NCBI RefSeq assembly: GCF_900637845.1
Contig: NZ_LR134439.1
Span: forward strand, 62,001 to 126,000
DNA from: Erysipelothrix rhusiopathiae
GTDB taxonomy: Bacteria; Bacillota_I; Bacilli_A; Erysipelotrichales; Erysipelotrichaceae
Direction: 5' to 3'
DNA length: 64,000 bases
The first letter of the stretch is position 1. The number at the start of each line of letters is the position of its first letter. The notes under the pieces were generated by a model. It saw only the letters and a program-made list of their open reading frames with translations, searched no databases and was not told where the DNA came from. This document shows positions 48,291-57,554 of this stretch, piece by piece. The position numbers and the translations under genes were made by a program.

Positions 48291-48893
48291 ATGAAAATTG
48301 TATTAGTAAGACATGGTTATACGACTTCTAATGAAGAAGGAACGTATTCAGGTTGGTCTGATGTTCACTTGTCGAAACAAGGAATCGAAGACTTAAAACA
48401 ATATAAATTGGAGTACGCATATCCAAAAACAGAGCGTTATTACACATCTGATTTAACACGTACCATTGATACGTTTGAAATTCTTTACGGAAAAGAAACA
48501 CCAATTTATGAATCAAGTAAAGAATTACGAGAAATATACTTTGGTGATTATGAAGATGTACATGGGGATGATGTATCCGAAAACTATTTCGACGGATTCC
48601 TTATTAACAAACGCATTGCTCATGGAGAAACGTTGACGGAATTTAGCTATCGCATTATATCTAAGTTGGAATGCATTCTCAAAGATATGAAAGCAAACAA
48701 TGTGGAATCTTCTACAATTGTTTGTCATTCGGGTGTTATTAAAACCCTGTTAATATTCTTAGAAAACAGACCTTTCTTAGACTTTAGAGAAATTCATGCA
48801 CCTAATGGACTGGGATACATACTTGATGTTGATTTCGAGGATTCGTTAAATCGCATTATCTTAAAGAACGTAGAAGAATTACCTAAAAAATAG
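48291..48893 (+). CDS. Histidine phosphatase (phosphoglycerate-mutase-like) family protein
   Basis: 200 residues. RHG motif LVRHGYTTSNEEGTYSG at the N-terminus and the second histidine in IVCHSGVIKTLL. The RxxxT-type salt bridge and the YTSDLTRTIDT segment match the phosphohistidine phosphatase superfamily. Cofactor-dependent phosphoglycerate mutases would be larger and more conserved, so a CobC/PhoE-like phosphatase is more likely. Substrate unknown. Confidence 0.88.
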   Translation: MKIVLVRHGYTTSNEEGTYSGWSDVHLSKQGIEDLKQYKLEYAYPKTERYYTSDLTRTIDTFEILYGKETPIYESSKELREIYFGDYEDVHGDDVSENYFDGFLINKRIAHGETLTEFSYRIISKLECILKDMKANNVESSTIVCHSGVIKTLLIFLENRPFLDFREIHAPNGLGYILDVDFEDSLNRIILKNVEELPKK

Positions 48894-48923
48894 AAAGACA
48901 CGTACGAATACGTGTCTTTTTTT
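48894..48923. terminator. Terminator after the histidine phosphatase gene
   Basis: AAAGACACGTA-CGAA-TACGTGTCTTT with T-run; serves also the convergent ABC permease gene. Confidence 0.9.
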
Positions 48924-48932
48924 ATGTATTTT

Positions 48933-50927
48933 CTAGGCGTCTTTTCTTACCGAGAGGTAGTATTCAAAATAAATATTAAGATCTGAAACTTCAACATTTA
49001 CCCGGTAGACATCATGAGGGTTATTTGAAATGACAAATGAAGAGACCTTGTCTTTGAGAGATTTCAATTCGCTTGAATTCACAAAATCCGAATCGTAATT
49101 ACTTACTCGGTCACTGACATAGATCGATGAAGAAGCACTGATTCCTTTAGAGAATAAAGAATCTCCATTATCGTCGCGATAGATTACGGCTTCAGTATTG
49201 ACGTCATCGATAGGTTTCAAGTTGTTTTTGATGTACTCTGTTGTTTTTGGATGGCGATTATCAATGTTTAAAAGGTAATCGTTCCCATAGTCACGATCTT
49301 TTACCTTATAAGCAAGGACAAAGTTTAATGTATCACCATTGGGTTGGAAATCAGTGTTTTGAAGGTCTTCTTTATATGTTTCGATGAGTTCACTTCGTGA
49401 ACCTGTAAATCGATATCCTTCAGTTAAGGTATTATTGAAGATATAAATCTGATTGATTTGTTTTTCTTCATTAAAAAAGATGTTTGTATCTTTTAAAGTT
49501 GCAGGATTATTAACTGCAGGATAGAGTGGTTTTAGTAACTCATCCTTAACATTGAAACGACGTTTTATTTTACTTCCACTTTTGAGTTTGTACTCAATGT
49601 AGATGGGAGTATAATCCGAAGTTTGTTCAAGATTTGAACTTACTGAGGGTTCTTTTTCAATCAATTGATTAGTGATTGAATAATGGAATGTATTTGTAAG
49701 TTGAAGCAATTCTGGATGTTCACGGGTAATATGTAAGTCTTTTTGAAATAGATAGTTTCCTCCACTAGGAAGGAAGTCCTCATTTTCGTTTCCATAAATT
49801 TCGCCTTGAGACGTTATGGTGACAGACTCAATTTTATCAATCTTCGGAATGTAATATGTATATCCGAAACCATCTGTTGTATACAAAATTGTACAGAATA
49901 TCATTAACACAACCGCAAAGATTGTATAGTTTTTAAGGATTACGGTCATATTTTTAAGTGAACGATTTTTGATAATGTTTAAAAGTGTAAAGAGCAGTAA
50001 AGCGATTAAAACAGGCATAACTACTGAACCTACAGTAAGCGTTCGATTTCCAATCGCAAAGATTGGAAGTAAGAATACTAAAACGATACCAGTAAATAAA
50101 TAGATGATTAATGGGAAAAACCAATTATTAACAAATGGTGTCTCACTTTTCTCAGATTTACGGCCATCATGAATTACAAGTGATACTGACAAGAGTATGA
50201 GCCCAAGTATCAACCAATATGAAGCATAAAGACCCATATCATAGGGAGAATTCATCGATTTTAATCCGAATAATACGGAAGTAGGCGGTGATAAGAATGC
50301 TATAGAGTCCATTCTCATGGAGGTGTATCCAATTACAAATGTGGATGCAAAGAGTTCTAATGCGCCGAAAGCTAAAAATGGCGCTACAAAGATAATTACC
50401 GTGTAGATCAATGCATCTGAAAGTGTTCCTGTATTCATTAAGACGAACATAACAGGTGTTGTCGTTGCAAAGAAGATTGCGAGTAACTGGAAGTAAGTTT
50501 CAATGTGATACCACTTTAAGGATGCACTGTACAAAAGATTGTTGAGTGCATAGCCAGAGAAATAGGCGATGGTAAACGGAATGAAAATAATGAGTAGTGA
50601 AGCTACATAGTTCGTGAGAAACAAGTCACTACGCTTAATGGGTAATGAATGAAACACATCAACAGATTTCTTACTACTTAAATAGTTAAAGAGAATCATC
50701 GGTGTCACAATCGATAAGAATATTGTGATGATAATAGGCACATACACTGAACCGGTAGAATAATTTTCATAATGATAACGGTCTGGAGTTTGAATCCAAC
50801 GGATTAAAGTTGGTATTGGAAACGAAGTCATAAGAAGAATTGTATAGAATAAGAGTAAACCTTTGTATTTCTTAAAGTTAAACTTTAAGTAATCAAAATT
50901 AATTCTTGAGTTAATCAATGTTTTCAT
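48933..50927 (-). CDS. ABC transporter permease with large extracytoplasmic domain
   Basis: 664 residues. About ten hydrophobic segments: six at 15-265 (LLLFYTILLMTSFPI, YVPIIITIFLSIVTPMILFNYL, ...), more at 275-365, then a hydrophilic region of about 290 residues (375-664). This resembles ABC-2-type permeases of cell-envelope-stress or antibiotic-response transporters near GntR regulators (YtrC/D type), but I cannot assign a substrate. The ATG at 50927 lies inside the 3' end of the ATPase gene; the two overlap by 17 nt. The stop is followed by the terminator shared with the histidine phosphatase gene. Confidence 0.85.
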   Translation of the reverse strand: MKTLINSRINFDYLKFNFKKYKGLLLFYTILLMTSFPIPTLIRWIQTPDRYHYENYSTGSVYVPIIITIFLSIVTPMILFNYLSSKKSVDVFHSLPIKRSDLFLTNYVASLLIIFIPFTIAYFSGYALNNLLYSASLKWYHIETYFQLLAIFFATTTPVMFVLMNTGTLSDALIYTVIIFVAPFLAFGALELFASTFVIGYTSMRMDSIAFLSPPTSVLFGLKSMNSPYDMGLYASYWLILGLILLSVSLVIHDGRKSEKSETPFVNNWFFPLIIYLFTGIVLVFLLPIFAIGNRTLTVGSVVMPVLIALLLFTLLNIIKNRSLKNMTVILKNYTIFAVVLMIFCTILYTTDGFGYTYYIPKIDKIESVTITSQGEIYGNENEDFLPSGGNYLFQKDLHITREHPELLQLTNTFHYSITNQLIEKEPSVSSNLEQTSDYTPIYIEYKLKSGSKIKRRFNVKDELLKPLYPAVNNPATLKDTNIFFNEEKQINQIYIFNNTLTEGYRFTGSRSELIETYKEDLQNTDFQPNGDTLNFVLAYKVKDRDYGNDYLLNIDNRHPKTTEYIKNNLKPIDDVNTEAVIYRDDNGDSLFSKGISASSSIYVSDRVSNYDSDFVNSSELKSLKDKVSSFVISNNPHDVYRVNVEVSDLNIYFEYYLSVRKDA

Positions 50928-51801
50928 TATTTTTGTTCTCCATTTCATAAATAAATATCTCTTCGAGCGTCACATCGTTATGTTCGATGAGTAACGGATT
51001 CATTGAATTGAGGTCCGCTTCAATTTTTTCACGATCGCCTTTGAGAATTATCGAAAAGATTCGTGCCGAACCCGTTACATTTAAAGGATTCATAAAATCA
51101 AAATCTGAAATCTTCGTTTCCACATCAAATGCAATTTGGTAACGGTGGTAAATTGAACCAAAGTCATTGGTTGATTGATTCATCATAATATTATTTTCAT
51201 CAATAATCGCAACGGTATCGCAAATATCTTCAAGCTCTCTTAAATTATGAGATGAAATAATAACAGTTGAGTTATGATCAAGAATCATTTCTCCAAGCAA
51301 TTGTTTAATTCGAAATCTCATAATCGGATCAAGCCCGTCAAATGCTTCATCGAGAAGTAAAATCTTTGGCTTTGATGCGAGCGCAAGTAAAAGTGATACT
51401 TGGCGTTTCATTCCTTTTGATAATGCGTTTATTTTACGATTTTCATCTAAACCAAACAAACTGAGCAGTTCACGGTAGTAATTATCATCAAAGGACTTAT
51501 AGAATACTTTATAAAATTGTTGCATATCTTTAATCGTTGATTGACTAAAGAAGAAAGGATCATCCCCAACAAAGAACAAGTCCTTTTTAGTTTCGGGATT
51601 ATCATAGACCAGTTGATCATTAATTAAAACGACACCAGCATCTGCATGCAGTACGCCACTGATAAGACGTAAAAGGGTTGATTTACCCGAGCCATTCTTA
51701 CCAACAAGACCGATAATCGAACCATCTTCAAACGTAATGTTGATGTCCTCGAGTACTATTTTATTATCAAATTTTTTATTAACATTAGTGAATCGTATCA
51801 T
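50911..51801 (-). CDS. ABC transporter ATP-binding protein
   Basis: 296 residues: Walker A GLVGKNGSGKST (about residue 32), signature LSKGMKRQVSLLLA, Walker B ILLLDEAFDGLD and H-loop VIISSHN. The last 80 residues are a C-terminal extension typical of these exporters. Middle gene of the GntR-ATPase-permease cassette: it overlaps the regulator by 17 nt and the permease by 17 nt. Confidence 0.94.
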   Translation of the reverse strand: MIRFTNVNKKFDNKIVLEDINITFEDGSIIGLVGKNGSGKSTLLRLISGVLHADAGVVLINDQLVYDNPETKKDLFFVGDDPFFFSQSTIKDMQQFYKVFYKSFDDNYYRELLSLFGLDENRKINALSKGMKRQVSLLLALASKPKILLLDEAFDGLDPIMRFRIKQLLGEMILDHNSTVIISSHNLRELEDICDTVAIIDENNIMMNQSTNDFGSIYHRYQIAFDVETKISDFDFMNPLNVTGSARIFSIILKGDREKIEADLNSMNPLLIEHNDVTLEEIFIYEMENKNNENID

Positions 51802-52156
51802 TATGTGACTCCTTCAATATATTAAGTATAGTTTCTTGTGTTTCTCCTAATTCAAGTAATTTATGATAGATTGCGGTGAGTTCTTGATAAGCATCGCTAA
51901 CGAGGTTACTGACACCTTTCTCATGCTCGCTGACAAAAGATCCCTTTCCAGGGATTGAATAAATTAGCCCATTCATTTCACATTCGTGATAAGCCTTTGA
52001 GACTGTATTGGGATTAACACCAAGATCTTTGGCTAGAGAACGAACTGTTGGAAGTTGTTCATGTGGTTGAAGTATCCCCATAGCAATAAACTTTCCAACC
52101 TGTTGAATAATCTGTTCAAATATTGGTGTTGCAATCCGTGTATTAATTGTAAACAT
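51785..52156 (-). CDS. GntR-family regulator, YtrA subfamily
   Basis: 123 residues, winged helix only (LPTVRSLAKDLGVNPNTVSKAYHECE) with a short dimerisation tail, no large effector domain; typical of YtrA-type regulators that control ABC transporter genes in the same operon. The promoter upstream overlaps an inverted repeat CTGTA...TACAG. Confidence 0.92.
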   Translation of the reverse strand: MFTINTRIATPIFEQIIQQVGKFIAMGILQPHEQLPTVRSLAKDLGVNPNTVSKAYHECEMNGLIYSIPGKGSFVSEHEKGVSNLVSDAYQELTAIYHKLLELGETQETILNILKESHNDTIH

Positions 52157-52169
52157 AGATACCTCCTAT

Positions 52170-52217
52170 CTGTACCACTTACATTAATACAGTATTACAT
52201 CATGACGAATGTGTCAA
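52170..52217 (-). promoter_or_regulatory. Promoter and candidate operator of the GntR-ABC operon
   Basis: TTGACA (52217-52212), 17-nt spacer, TACTGT (52194-52189). The repeat CTGTA/TACAG (52170-52174 and 52188-52192) overlaps the -10, consistent with autorepression. Confidence 0.75.
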
Positions 52218-52298
52218 GTTTGAATAAATAAGTGAACTTAAATCATTATCAACTCGAATGTTGTATAATTGTGATAAAATACCAACGGAGGCTTTTAT

Positions 52299-54149
52299 AT
52301 GTATGATGTTATAGTAGTAGGAGGCGGTCATGCCGGTGTTGAAGCAGCTGTTGCTTCAGCCAGAATGGGGCAAAGAACTGCACTCTTTACGTTAAATGTA
52401 GATAAAATTGCATCAATGCCTTGTAATCCATCCATCGGTGGACCTGCAAAAGGCATTGTTGTTCGAGAAATAGAAGCGCTTGGCGGCGTTATGGGAAAGA
52501 TTGCGGATAAGACTGCATTACAATTTCGAATCTTAAATTCAAGTAAGGGACCAGGTGTGCAGTGCTTACGTGTTCAGTCTGACAAATTAGCTTATTCGCG
52601 TGCGATGCGTGATGCTGTGCTTGCTGAACCTGGAATTGAAATTGTTCAGAAAATGGTAGAAGGTGTTGTAGCTGAAAATGGCGTTGTTACCGGTGTACGT
52701 TGTAAGGGTGATGAATTTGTAGCTGCTAAGACTGTTATTATTACCAGCGGAACTTACATGAGTTCTAAGATTTTACTTTCATCAACCGTTACAGTGAGCG
52801 GACCTGATGGGGATCCAACGACGAATAATCTTTCTGAATCTTTGCGCGCATTGGGCTTGAAGACATTCCGTCTTAAAACAGGAACCCCTGCACGTGTTTA
52901 CACGGATAGTATTGATTTTAGTAAAACTACGATTCAACCCGGTGATGATGAACCGTATTACTTTTCTAACAGTACAAAAAAGGATGATGTAATTAAGGAA
53001 CAATACCCTTGTTACTTAACATATACAAATCCTACAACACACGATCTAATTGAAGCAAACCTTGAAAAATCAAGTATGTATTCAGGTGTTGTTGAAGGGG
53101 TTGGTGCGCGTTATTGTCCATCAATTGAAGATAAAATTGTTCGCTTTTCAGACAAAAATCGTCATCAAATCTTTTTAGAACCCGAATCTGCAGAGTTGGA
53201 TACAACGTATGTGCAGGGACTATCTTCATCCTTACCAGAAGATGTTCAAGATGCGATGATTCGTACCGTTCCCGGATTGGAAAACTGTCGTGTTCAACGT
53301 TATGGTTATGCTATTGAATATGATGCAATTGATCCTATTCAATTGAAGCCGTCACTTGAAATCATGACTGTGGAAAACTTATTTACAGCTGGTCAAATTA
53401 ATGGTACTTCAGGTTATGAAGAAGCTGCCGGACAAGGACTGATGGCTGGAATTAATGCTGCACTTAAAAATCAAGGCAAAGAACCACTTATTCTGAAACG
53501 TGACGAAGCTTATATTGGTGTAATGCTTGATGACCTTGTTACTAAGGGGACTTTAGAGCCTTACCGTCTTTTAACTTCACGTGCAGAATATCGACTCTTG
53601 CTGCGTCATGACAATGCATATCGTCGTTTATCACACTTTGGTCACGAGATTGGATTGTTAAGTGATGAGGATTATGAGAAAATAGAATTAGATATTCAAA
53701 TCATTGATGAATTTATTGAAGCAAGTAAGACAATCAAATTGCCACATAATCCGGAATTTGAAGCCTATTTCGCTGAAAAAGATTCACCATTCCAAGCACA
53801 TGATCTAACAATTTACGACGCGGTAAAAAGACCGGGTATTGAGTTGTTAGAGGTATTAGAACTGATGGACATGGAAGTCCGTAAAGACTTAGCATTCCAA
53901 ATCCAAGTAGAAATCAAGTATGAAGGTTATATTAAGAAAGCCATGAAAGAAGCAGAAAAACTTCGATCGATGGAAAATATTAAATTACCGGAAGATATTA
54001 ACTATGATTCTATTGAAAACTTATCAATTGAGGGGCGTCAAAAACTGACTGCTGTCAGACCGATCACAATGGGTCAAGCATCGCGTATTTCAGGTGTTAA
54101 TCCAGCAGATATTGCAATTCTTGCTATGGTACTCAAACACAAAGGATAG
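52299..54149 (+). CDS. mnmG: tRNA uridine 5-carboxymethylaminomethyl modification enzyme MnmG
   Basis: FAD-dependent partner of MnmE that modifies U34 of several tRNAs. The 616 residues have the N-terminal FAD motif VVGGGHAGVEAAVASARMG, NPSIGGPAKGIVVREIEALGG and the C-terminal block with SIEGRQKLTAVRPITMGQASRISGVNPADI (split: ARPITxGQASRISGV family motif). No mnmE lies beside it. A TATAAT (52264-52269) precedes it. Normally rsmG follows directly; here three accessory genes intervene. Confidence 0.97.
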   Translation: MYDVIVVGGGHAGVEAAVASARMGQRTALFTLNVDKIASMPCNPSIGGPAKGIVVREIEALGGVMGKIADKTALQFRILNSSKGPGVQCLRVQSDKLAYSRAMRDAVLAEPGIEIVQKMVEGVVAENGVVTGVRCKGDEFVAAKTVIITSGTYMSSKILLSSTVTVSGPDGDPTTNNLSESLRALGLKTFRLKTGTPARVYTDSIDFSKTTIQPGDDEPYYFSNSTKKDDVIKEQYPCYLTYTNPTTHDLIEANLEKSSMYSGVVEGVGARYCPSIEDKIVRFSDKNRHQIFLEPESAELDTTYVQGLSSSLPEDVQDAMIRTVPGLENCRVQRYGYAIEYDAIDPIQLKPSLEIMTVENLFTAGQINGTSGYEEAAGQGLMAGINAALKNQGKEPLILKRDEAYIGVMLDDLVTKGTLEPYRLLTSRAEYRLLLRHDNAYRRLSHFGHEIGLLSDEDYEKIELDIQIIDEFIEASKTIKLPHNPEFEAYFAEKDSPFQAHDLTIYDAVKRPGIELLEVLELMDMEVRKDLAFQIQVEIKYEGYIKKAMKEAEKLRSMENIKLPEDINYDSIENLSIEGRQKLTAVRPITMGQASRISGVNPADIAILAMVLKHKG

Positions 54150-54159
54150 GGTGGAAATT

Positions 54160-55137
54160 ATGAATATTGGAACAATTGGAACAGGGGTTATTGTTGAAGA
54201 CTTTATCAAATCAACACAGGATTTATCGGGTGTGTCGTTTAAAGCTGTTTATTCACGAACACAAGGCAGAGCAGACGCTCTAGCAAAACGTTTTGGTATT
54301 GAGCAGACACATACTACTCTTGATGCTTTATTTTCAGATGCGTTGGTGGATACGATTTATATCGCTTCCCCAAACAGTCTTCACTATGAGCAAGCTTATG
54401 CTGCGCTTAAAGCCGGAAAGCATGTTATTGTAGAAAAACCTTTTGTTGAAACAGAGGAACGCGCACAACAATTAATTCGTTATGCACAAGACCATAATTT
54501 ATTCCTCTTTGAGGCAATTTGCAATATTCATTTACCGCATTATCAATTTATTAAATCGAATTTAGAGGTTATTGGTAATATTAAACTCGTTCAGTGTAAT
54601 TTTAGTCAATATTCAAGTCGCTACGACGCACTGTTAGCAGGTGAAACTCCAAATGTATTTAACCCTCATTTTTCAGGTGGTGCTTTAGCTGATATCAATA
54701 TTTATAATATTCATTTTGTTGTTGGTATCTTTGGAATGCCTGATGAGGTTAAGTATTATGCAAACAAGCATTCAAATGGTATCGATACATCAGGAATTTT
54801 AATGATGAAGTATCCTTCGATGACGGTGGAGTGTGTTGGTGCTAAAGATAGTTTTTCTCAAAACTTTGGTCAAATTCAAGGCGATAAGGGTTATATTTAT
54901 ATCCCAGAAAGTGTCAGCAGTATTGAGTCGGTAAGTATTGTTACGAAAGATTCAAAAGAGTTGATCAACATTCAAGATTTACCAAGACTTGCATATCAAG
55001 TTGAAGTATTCGAGCGTGCAATTCGCACTCAAGACTTTGAAATTCGTGATCTGTACTTAGATCAAACATTAAGTGTCGTGAGAGTTGCGGAAAAAGCACG
55101 GAAAACTGCTAATAATTACTCAAAGCCAACCCAATAG
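54160..55137 (+). CDS. Gfo/Idh/MocA family oxidoreductase
   Basis: 325 residues. N-terminal Rossmann fold IGTIGTGVIVEDFIK, the EKP motif (HVIVEKPFVE) that supplies the catalytic Lys, and a C-terminal substrate domain with GGALADINIYNIHFV. NAD(P)-dependent sugar or inositol-type dehydrogenases look like this; the substrate is unknown. ATG 54160 has GGGTGGAAAT upstream and lies 10 nt past the mnmG stop, so it is in one transcript with mnmG. The longer frame overlaps mnmG by 56 nt and is unlikely. Confidence 0.9.
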   Translation: MNIGTIGTGVIVEDFIKSTQDLSGVSFKAVYSRTQGRADALAKRFGIEQTHTTLDALFSDALVDTIYIASPNSLHYEQAYAALKAGKHVIVEKPFVETEERAQQLIRYAQDHNLFLFEAICNIHLPHYQFIKSNLEVIGNIKLVQCNFSQYSSRYDALLAGETPNVFNPHFSGGALADINIYNIHFVVGIFGMPDEVKYYANKHSNGIDTSGILMMKYPSMTVECVGAKDSFSQNFGQIQGDKGYIYIPESVSSIESVSIVTKDSKELINIQDLPRLAYQVEVFERAIRTQDFEIRDLYLDQTLSVVRVAEKARKTANNYSKPTQ

Positions 55138-55151
55138 GGTTGGCTTTTTTT
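55124..55151 (+). terminator. Terminator after the oxidoreductase gene
   Basis: AGCCAACCC-AATA-GGGTTGGCT followed by seven T; the stop codon is in the stem-loop. Confidence 0.93.
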
Positions 55152-55375
55152 GAGAAATCTCTAAAACCACTGTTTTCCAGATTATTGATACTTAAAGTCA
55201 AAGTTTTGCCACTGATAAAATATTTTTCATATTTGTGCACATCTACATAGGGGTCTATTTGTACATGTCGTAATCTTCTTAGTGATTTCCTTTCTATTCT
55301 CGATTCGTACTGATATAAAAAAATTCAACATCATTGGTAAGGTAGCACATACTGCTTTTTAATTATTAATTATGA
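55152..55375. other. Intergenic stretch without identifiable gene
   Basis: About 220 bp of AT-rich sequence between the oxidoreductase terminator and the promoter of the GTPase leader. I see no gene, RNA motif or mobile-element trace here. Confidence 0.6.
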
Positions 55376-55381
55376 TATAAT
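55376..55381 (+). promoter_or_regulatory. -10 element of the GTPase leader transcript
   Basis: GA-TATAAT-GTG at 55376-55381; the -35 position (about 55353-55358) is poor. The transcript would begin at about 55388, shortly before the leader ORF. Confidence 0.65.
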
Positions 55382-55402
55382 GTGCCAAAGCGAGGTTATA
55401 GC

Positions 55403-55462
55403 ATGTCAACAAACGAACAAATTCTAGTCATGACACCTCCAATACCTATATTATCGAAGTAA
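55403..55462 (+). CDS. 19-residue leader peptide upstream of the BipA-like GTPase
   Basis: ATG at 55403 with CGAGG 8 nt upstream, then 18 codons and TAA: MSTNEQILVMTPPIPILSK. It contains a Pro-Pro pair and a further Pro (TPPIP), which slow translation. It lies 103 nt before the GTPase start, in the same transcript, followed by a hairpin. The arrangement resembles leader peptides of ribosome-targeting resistance genes; function here is inference. Confidence 0.6.
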   Translation: MSTNEQILVMTPPIPILSK

Positions 55463-55474
55463 ATAGAGTGTATT

Positions 55475-55522
55475 GAAGGTATAAAACAGAACATAAAATA
55501 TAGTTCTTTTAAGTGTACCTTC
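55475..55522 (+). promoter_or_regulatory. RNA hairpin in the GTPase leader
   Basis: GAAGGTA (55475-55481) pairs with TACCTTC (55516-55522); inside, AGAAC pairs with GTTCT. The 3' arm extends to CTTCCT (55519-55524), which is also complementary to the AGGAAG (55547-55552) ribosome site of the GTPase gene. The two pairings exclude each other. Confidence 0.6.
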
Positions 55523-55565
55523 CTGTACTGAAATTAATAGATAAATAGGAAGCGAAAAAATAATA

Positions 55566-57350
55566 ATGAAAAAAATAATAAATATTGCCATCATCGCTCA
55601 TGTCGATGCTGGTAAGAGTACACTTGTTGATGGGATTTTATCCACGTCAGGTGCTTTTAAACTTGAGCAAAAGGCAGTCGATCGTGTGATGGATCGTAAT
55701 GATCTCGAGAAAGAACGCGGGATTACGATCTACTCTAAAAACTGTTCGGTCTTCTATAAAGATACGAAAATTAATATTGTCGATACACCAGGTCATGCAG
55801 ATTTTGCTGGAGAAGTAGAACGTATAATCAAAACAGTTGATACTGTAATTTTGTTAGTAGACTCTGTGGAAGGACCAATGCCTCAAACACGGTTCGTCCT
55901 TCGCAAAGCACTTGAACAGAATCTAAAGCCAATAGTCTTAATTAATAAAATGGATAAGTCTGAGCGTCGTCCTGATGAAGTTCTCGAAGAAATTTATGAT
56001 TTATTCTTGGATCTTGATGCAGATGAATCACAACTGTTTTTTCCAATACTATATGGTGTAACACGGGATTTTAAGGTAAGTCGTCATCAAGATGTACGTG
56101 ATGCGTCGATGGATGTGCTATTTGATACAATTCTCGAACATACGGATGTCTATGCAGACAAAGATACCCAGCCATTACAGATGCAAGTTTCAACACTTGA
56201 TTACGACGCATATCTAGGACGTTTGGGAATTGGACGTATTCATCAAGGGGTATTAGAACAAGGACAGGGTATATTGGTTATTGATAACTCTGGGAAACAT
56301 TCTCACTCACGAATTAAAAAGATGTTTGTTTACAATGGTGTAACACATAAAGAAGTTACGCGAGCTCATAGTGGAGATATCGTAGTAATATCAGGAATAT
56401 CGAGTGTCACTGTAGGGGATACAATCTGTTCACTAGATGCTCCGATTCCTATGGAAGCGATTAGGGTAGAACAACCCACGTTGTCCATGAACTTTTATGT
56501 TAATTCCTCTCCATTTCAAGGAAAAGAAGGTAAGTATATTACTAGTCGAAATATTAAAGAGCGACTTGATCGAGAGTTGGAGGTTAATGTGGGTATGAAG
56601 GTCGAGCCCGGCCTATCATCTGATTACTTCACTGTATCAGGACGAGGCGAGTTGCATCTTTCTGTTTTGATTGAAACGATGCGACGCGAAGGTTACGAAC
56701 TCTCAATTGGAAAACCGCACGTAATTCTTAAAGAACGCAACGGAATAATGTATGAACCAATCGATCGCGTAATTATCGAAACACCTGAAAAGTATAGCGG
56801 TAAGATTATTGAGCAGATGAGCCTTCGCCATGGAAATTTATATGATGTCGAACAAAGCAAGAATAATATTCGACAATATTGGTATATCCCAGCACGCCTC
56901 ATATTAGGGTTTAGAACAGACCTCATTAATTTGACGCGCGGTAATGCGATTTTGATGCGTGAACATTATAAGTATGATGTTCAGCAAGGAATCTTGAATA
57001 CGCCCAAACGTGGGTCACTCATATCCAACGCTTCGGGTAATTCAATGGCATTCCCTATGTTTCATATTCAAGATCGTGGCAGTTTTTTTATTGGTGCTCA
57101 AACGGAAGTCTATCCAGGAATGATAGTTGGGGTTACGAACAAAGAAAATGATATGTGGGTAAATGTAATTCGAAACAAACGATTAAATAGCTACCGAGGT
57201 AATGGACGAGGTGGTAAAGAAGATGCTTTAAAACTTGAGGATCCGATTACTCTCACCTTAGAGTATGCTCTTGACTATATCACTGAGGATGATCTTGTTG
57301 AGGTGACACCCTTGAATATTAGATTACGTAAGAAAAATTTACGACAATAA
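55566..57350 (+). CDS. Divergent BipA/TypA-like ribosome-associated GTPase
   Basis: 594 residues, domain order of BipA: G domain, EF-Tu-like beta barrel, two EF-G-like alpha/beta domains and the BipA C-terminal domain. G1 is AHVDAGKST, where typical BipA has HVDHGKTT. G2/switch I NDLEKERGITI, G3 DTPGH and G4 NKMD are normal. PMPQTRFVLRKALEQNLKPI and the VSGRGELHLSVLIE segment support the family. The region equal to SRGLIGFR reads ARLILGFR, and the end is shorter than usual. It may be a paralogue, as house-keeping BipA tends to be conserved at these places. The ribosome site AGGAAG is 13 nt before ATG, longer than ideal. Confidence 0.88.
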   Translation: MKKIINIAIIAHVDAGKSTLVDGILSTSGAFKLEQKAVDRVMDRNDLEKERGITIYSKNCSVFYKDTKINIVDTPGHADFAGEVERIIKTVDTVILLVDSVEGPMPQTRFVLRKALEQNLKPIVLINKMDKSERRPDEVLEEIYDLFLDLDADESQLFFPILYGVTRDFKVSRHQDVRDASMDVLFDTILEHTDVYADKDTQPLQMQVSTLDYDAYLGRLGIGRIHQGVLEQGQGILVIDNSGKHSHSRIKKMFVYNGVTHKEVTRAHSGDIVVISGISSVTVGDTICSLDAPIPMEAIRVEQPTLSMNFYVNSSPFQGKEGKYITSRNIKERLDRELEVNVGMKVEPGLSSDYFTVSGRGELHLSVLIETMRREGYELSIGKPHVILKERNGIMYEPIDRVIIETPEKYSGKIIEQMSLRHGNLYDVEQSKNNIRQYWYIPARLILGFRTDLINLTRGNAILMREHYKYDVQQGILNTPKRGSLISNASGNSMAFPMFHIQDRGSFFIGAQTEVYPGMIVGVTNKENDMWVNVIRNKRLNSYRGNGRGGKEDALKLEDPITLTLEYALDYITEDDLVEVTPLNIRLRKKNLRQ

Positions 57351-57387
57351 ATGAAACAATAACGAAATAGATAATTAATCAATTGAT

Positions 57388-57411
57388 TAGGGGGCTTCGG
57401 CTCCTTTTTTT
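57388..57411 (+). terminator. Terminator after the BipA-like gene
   Basis: GGGGC-TTCG-GCTCC with a T-run of seven, a stable UUCG tetraloop. Confidence 0.88.
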
Positions 57412-57554
57412 GATAAATTAAAGAGCAAAAATTTCTTTGGGTCATTTTGTTGTGAGCCCATCTACCACATTTAGTTGTAAATTCTAAGACCTCTTTACAA
57501 TTTAGGCTACTGTATGTAAAAATTTAACACGCTAATTAGTGTGGAGGGGATAAA

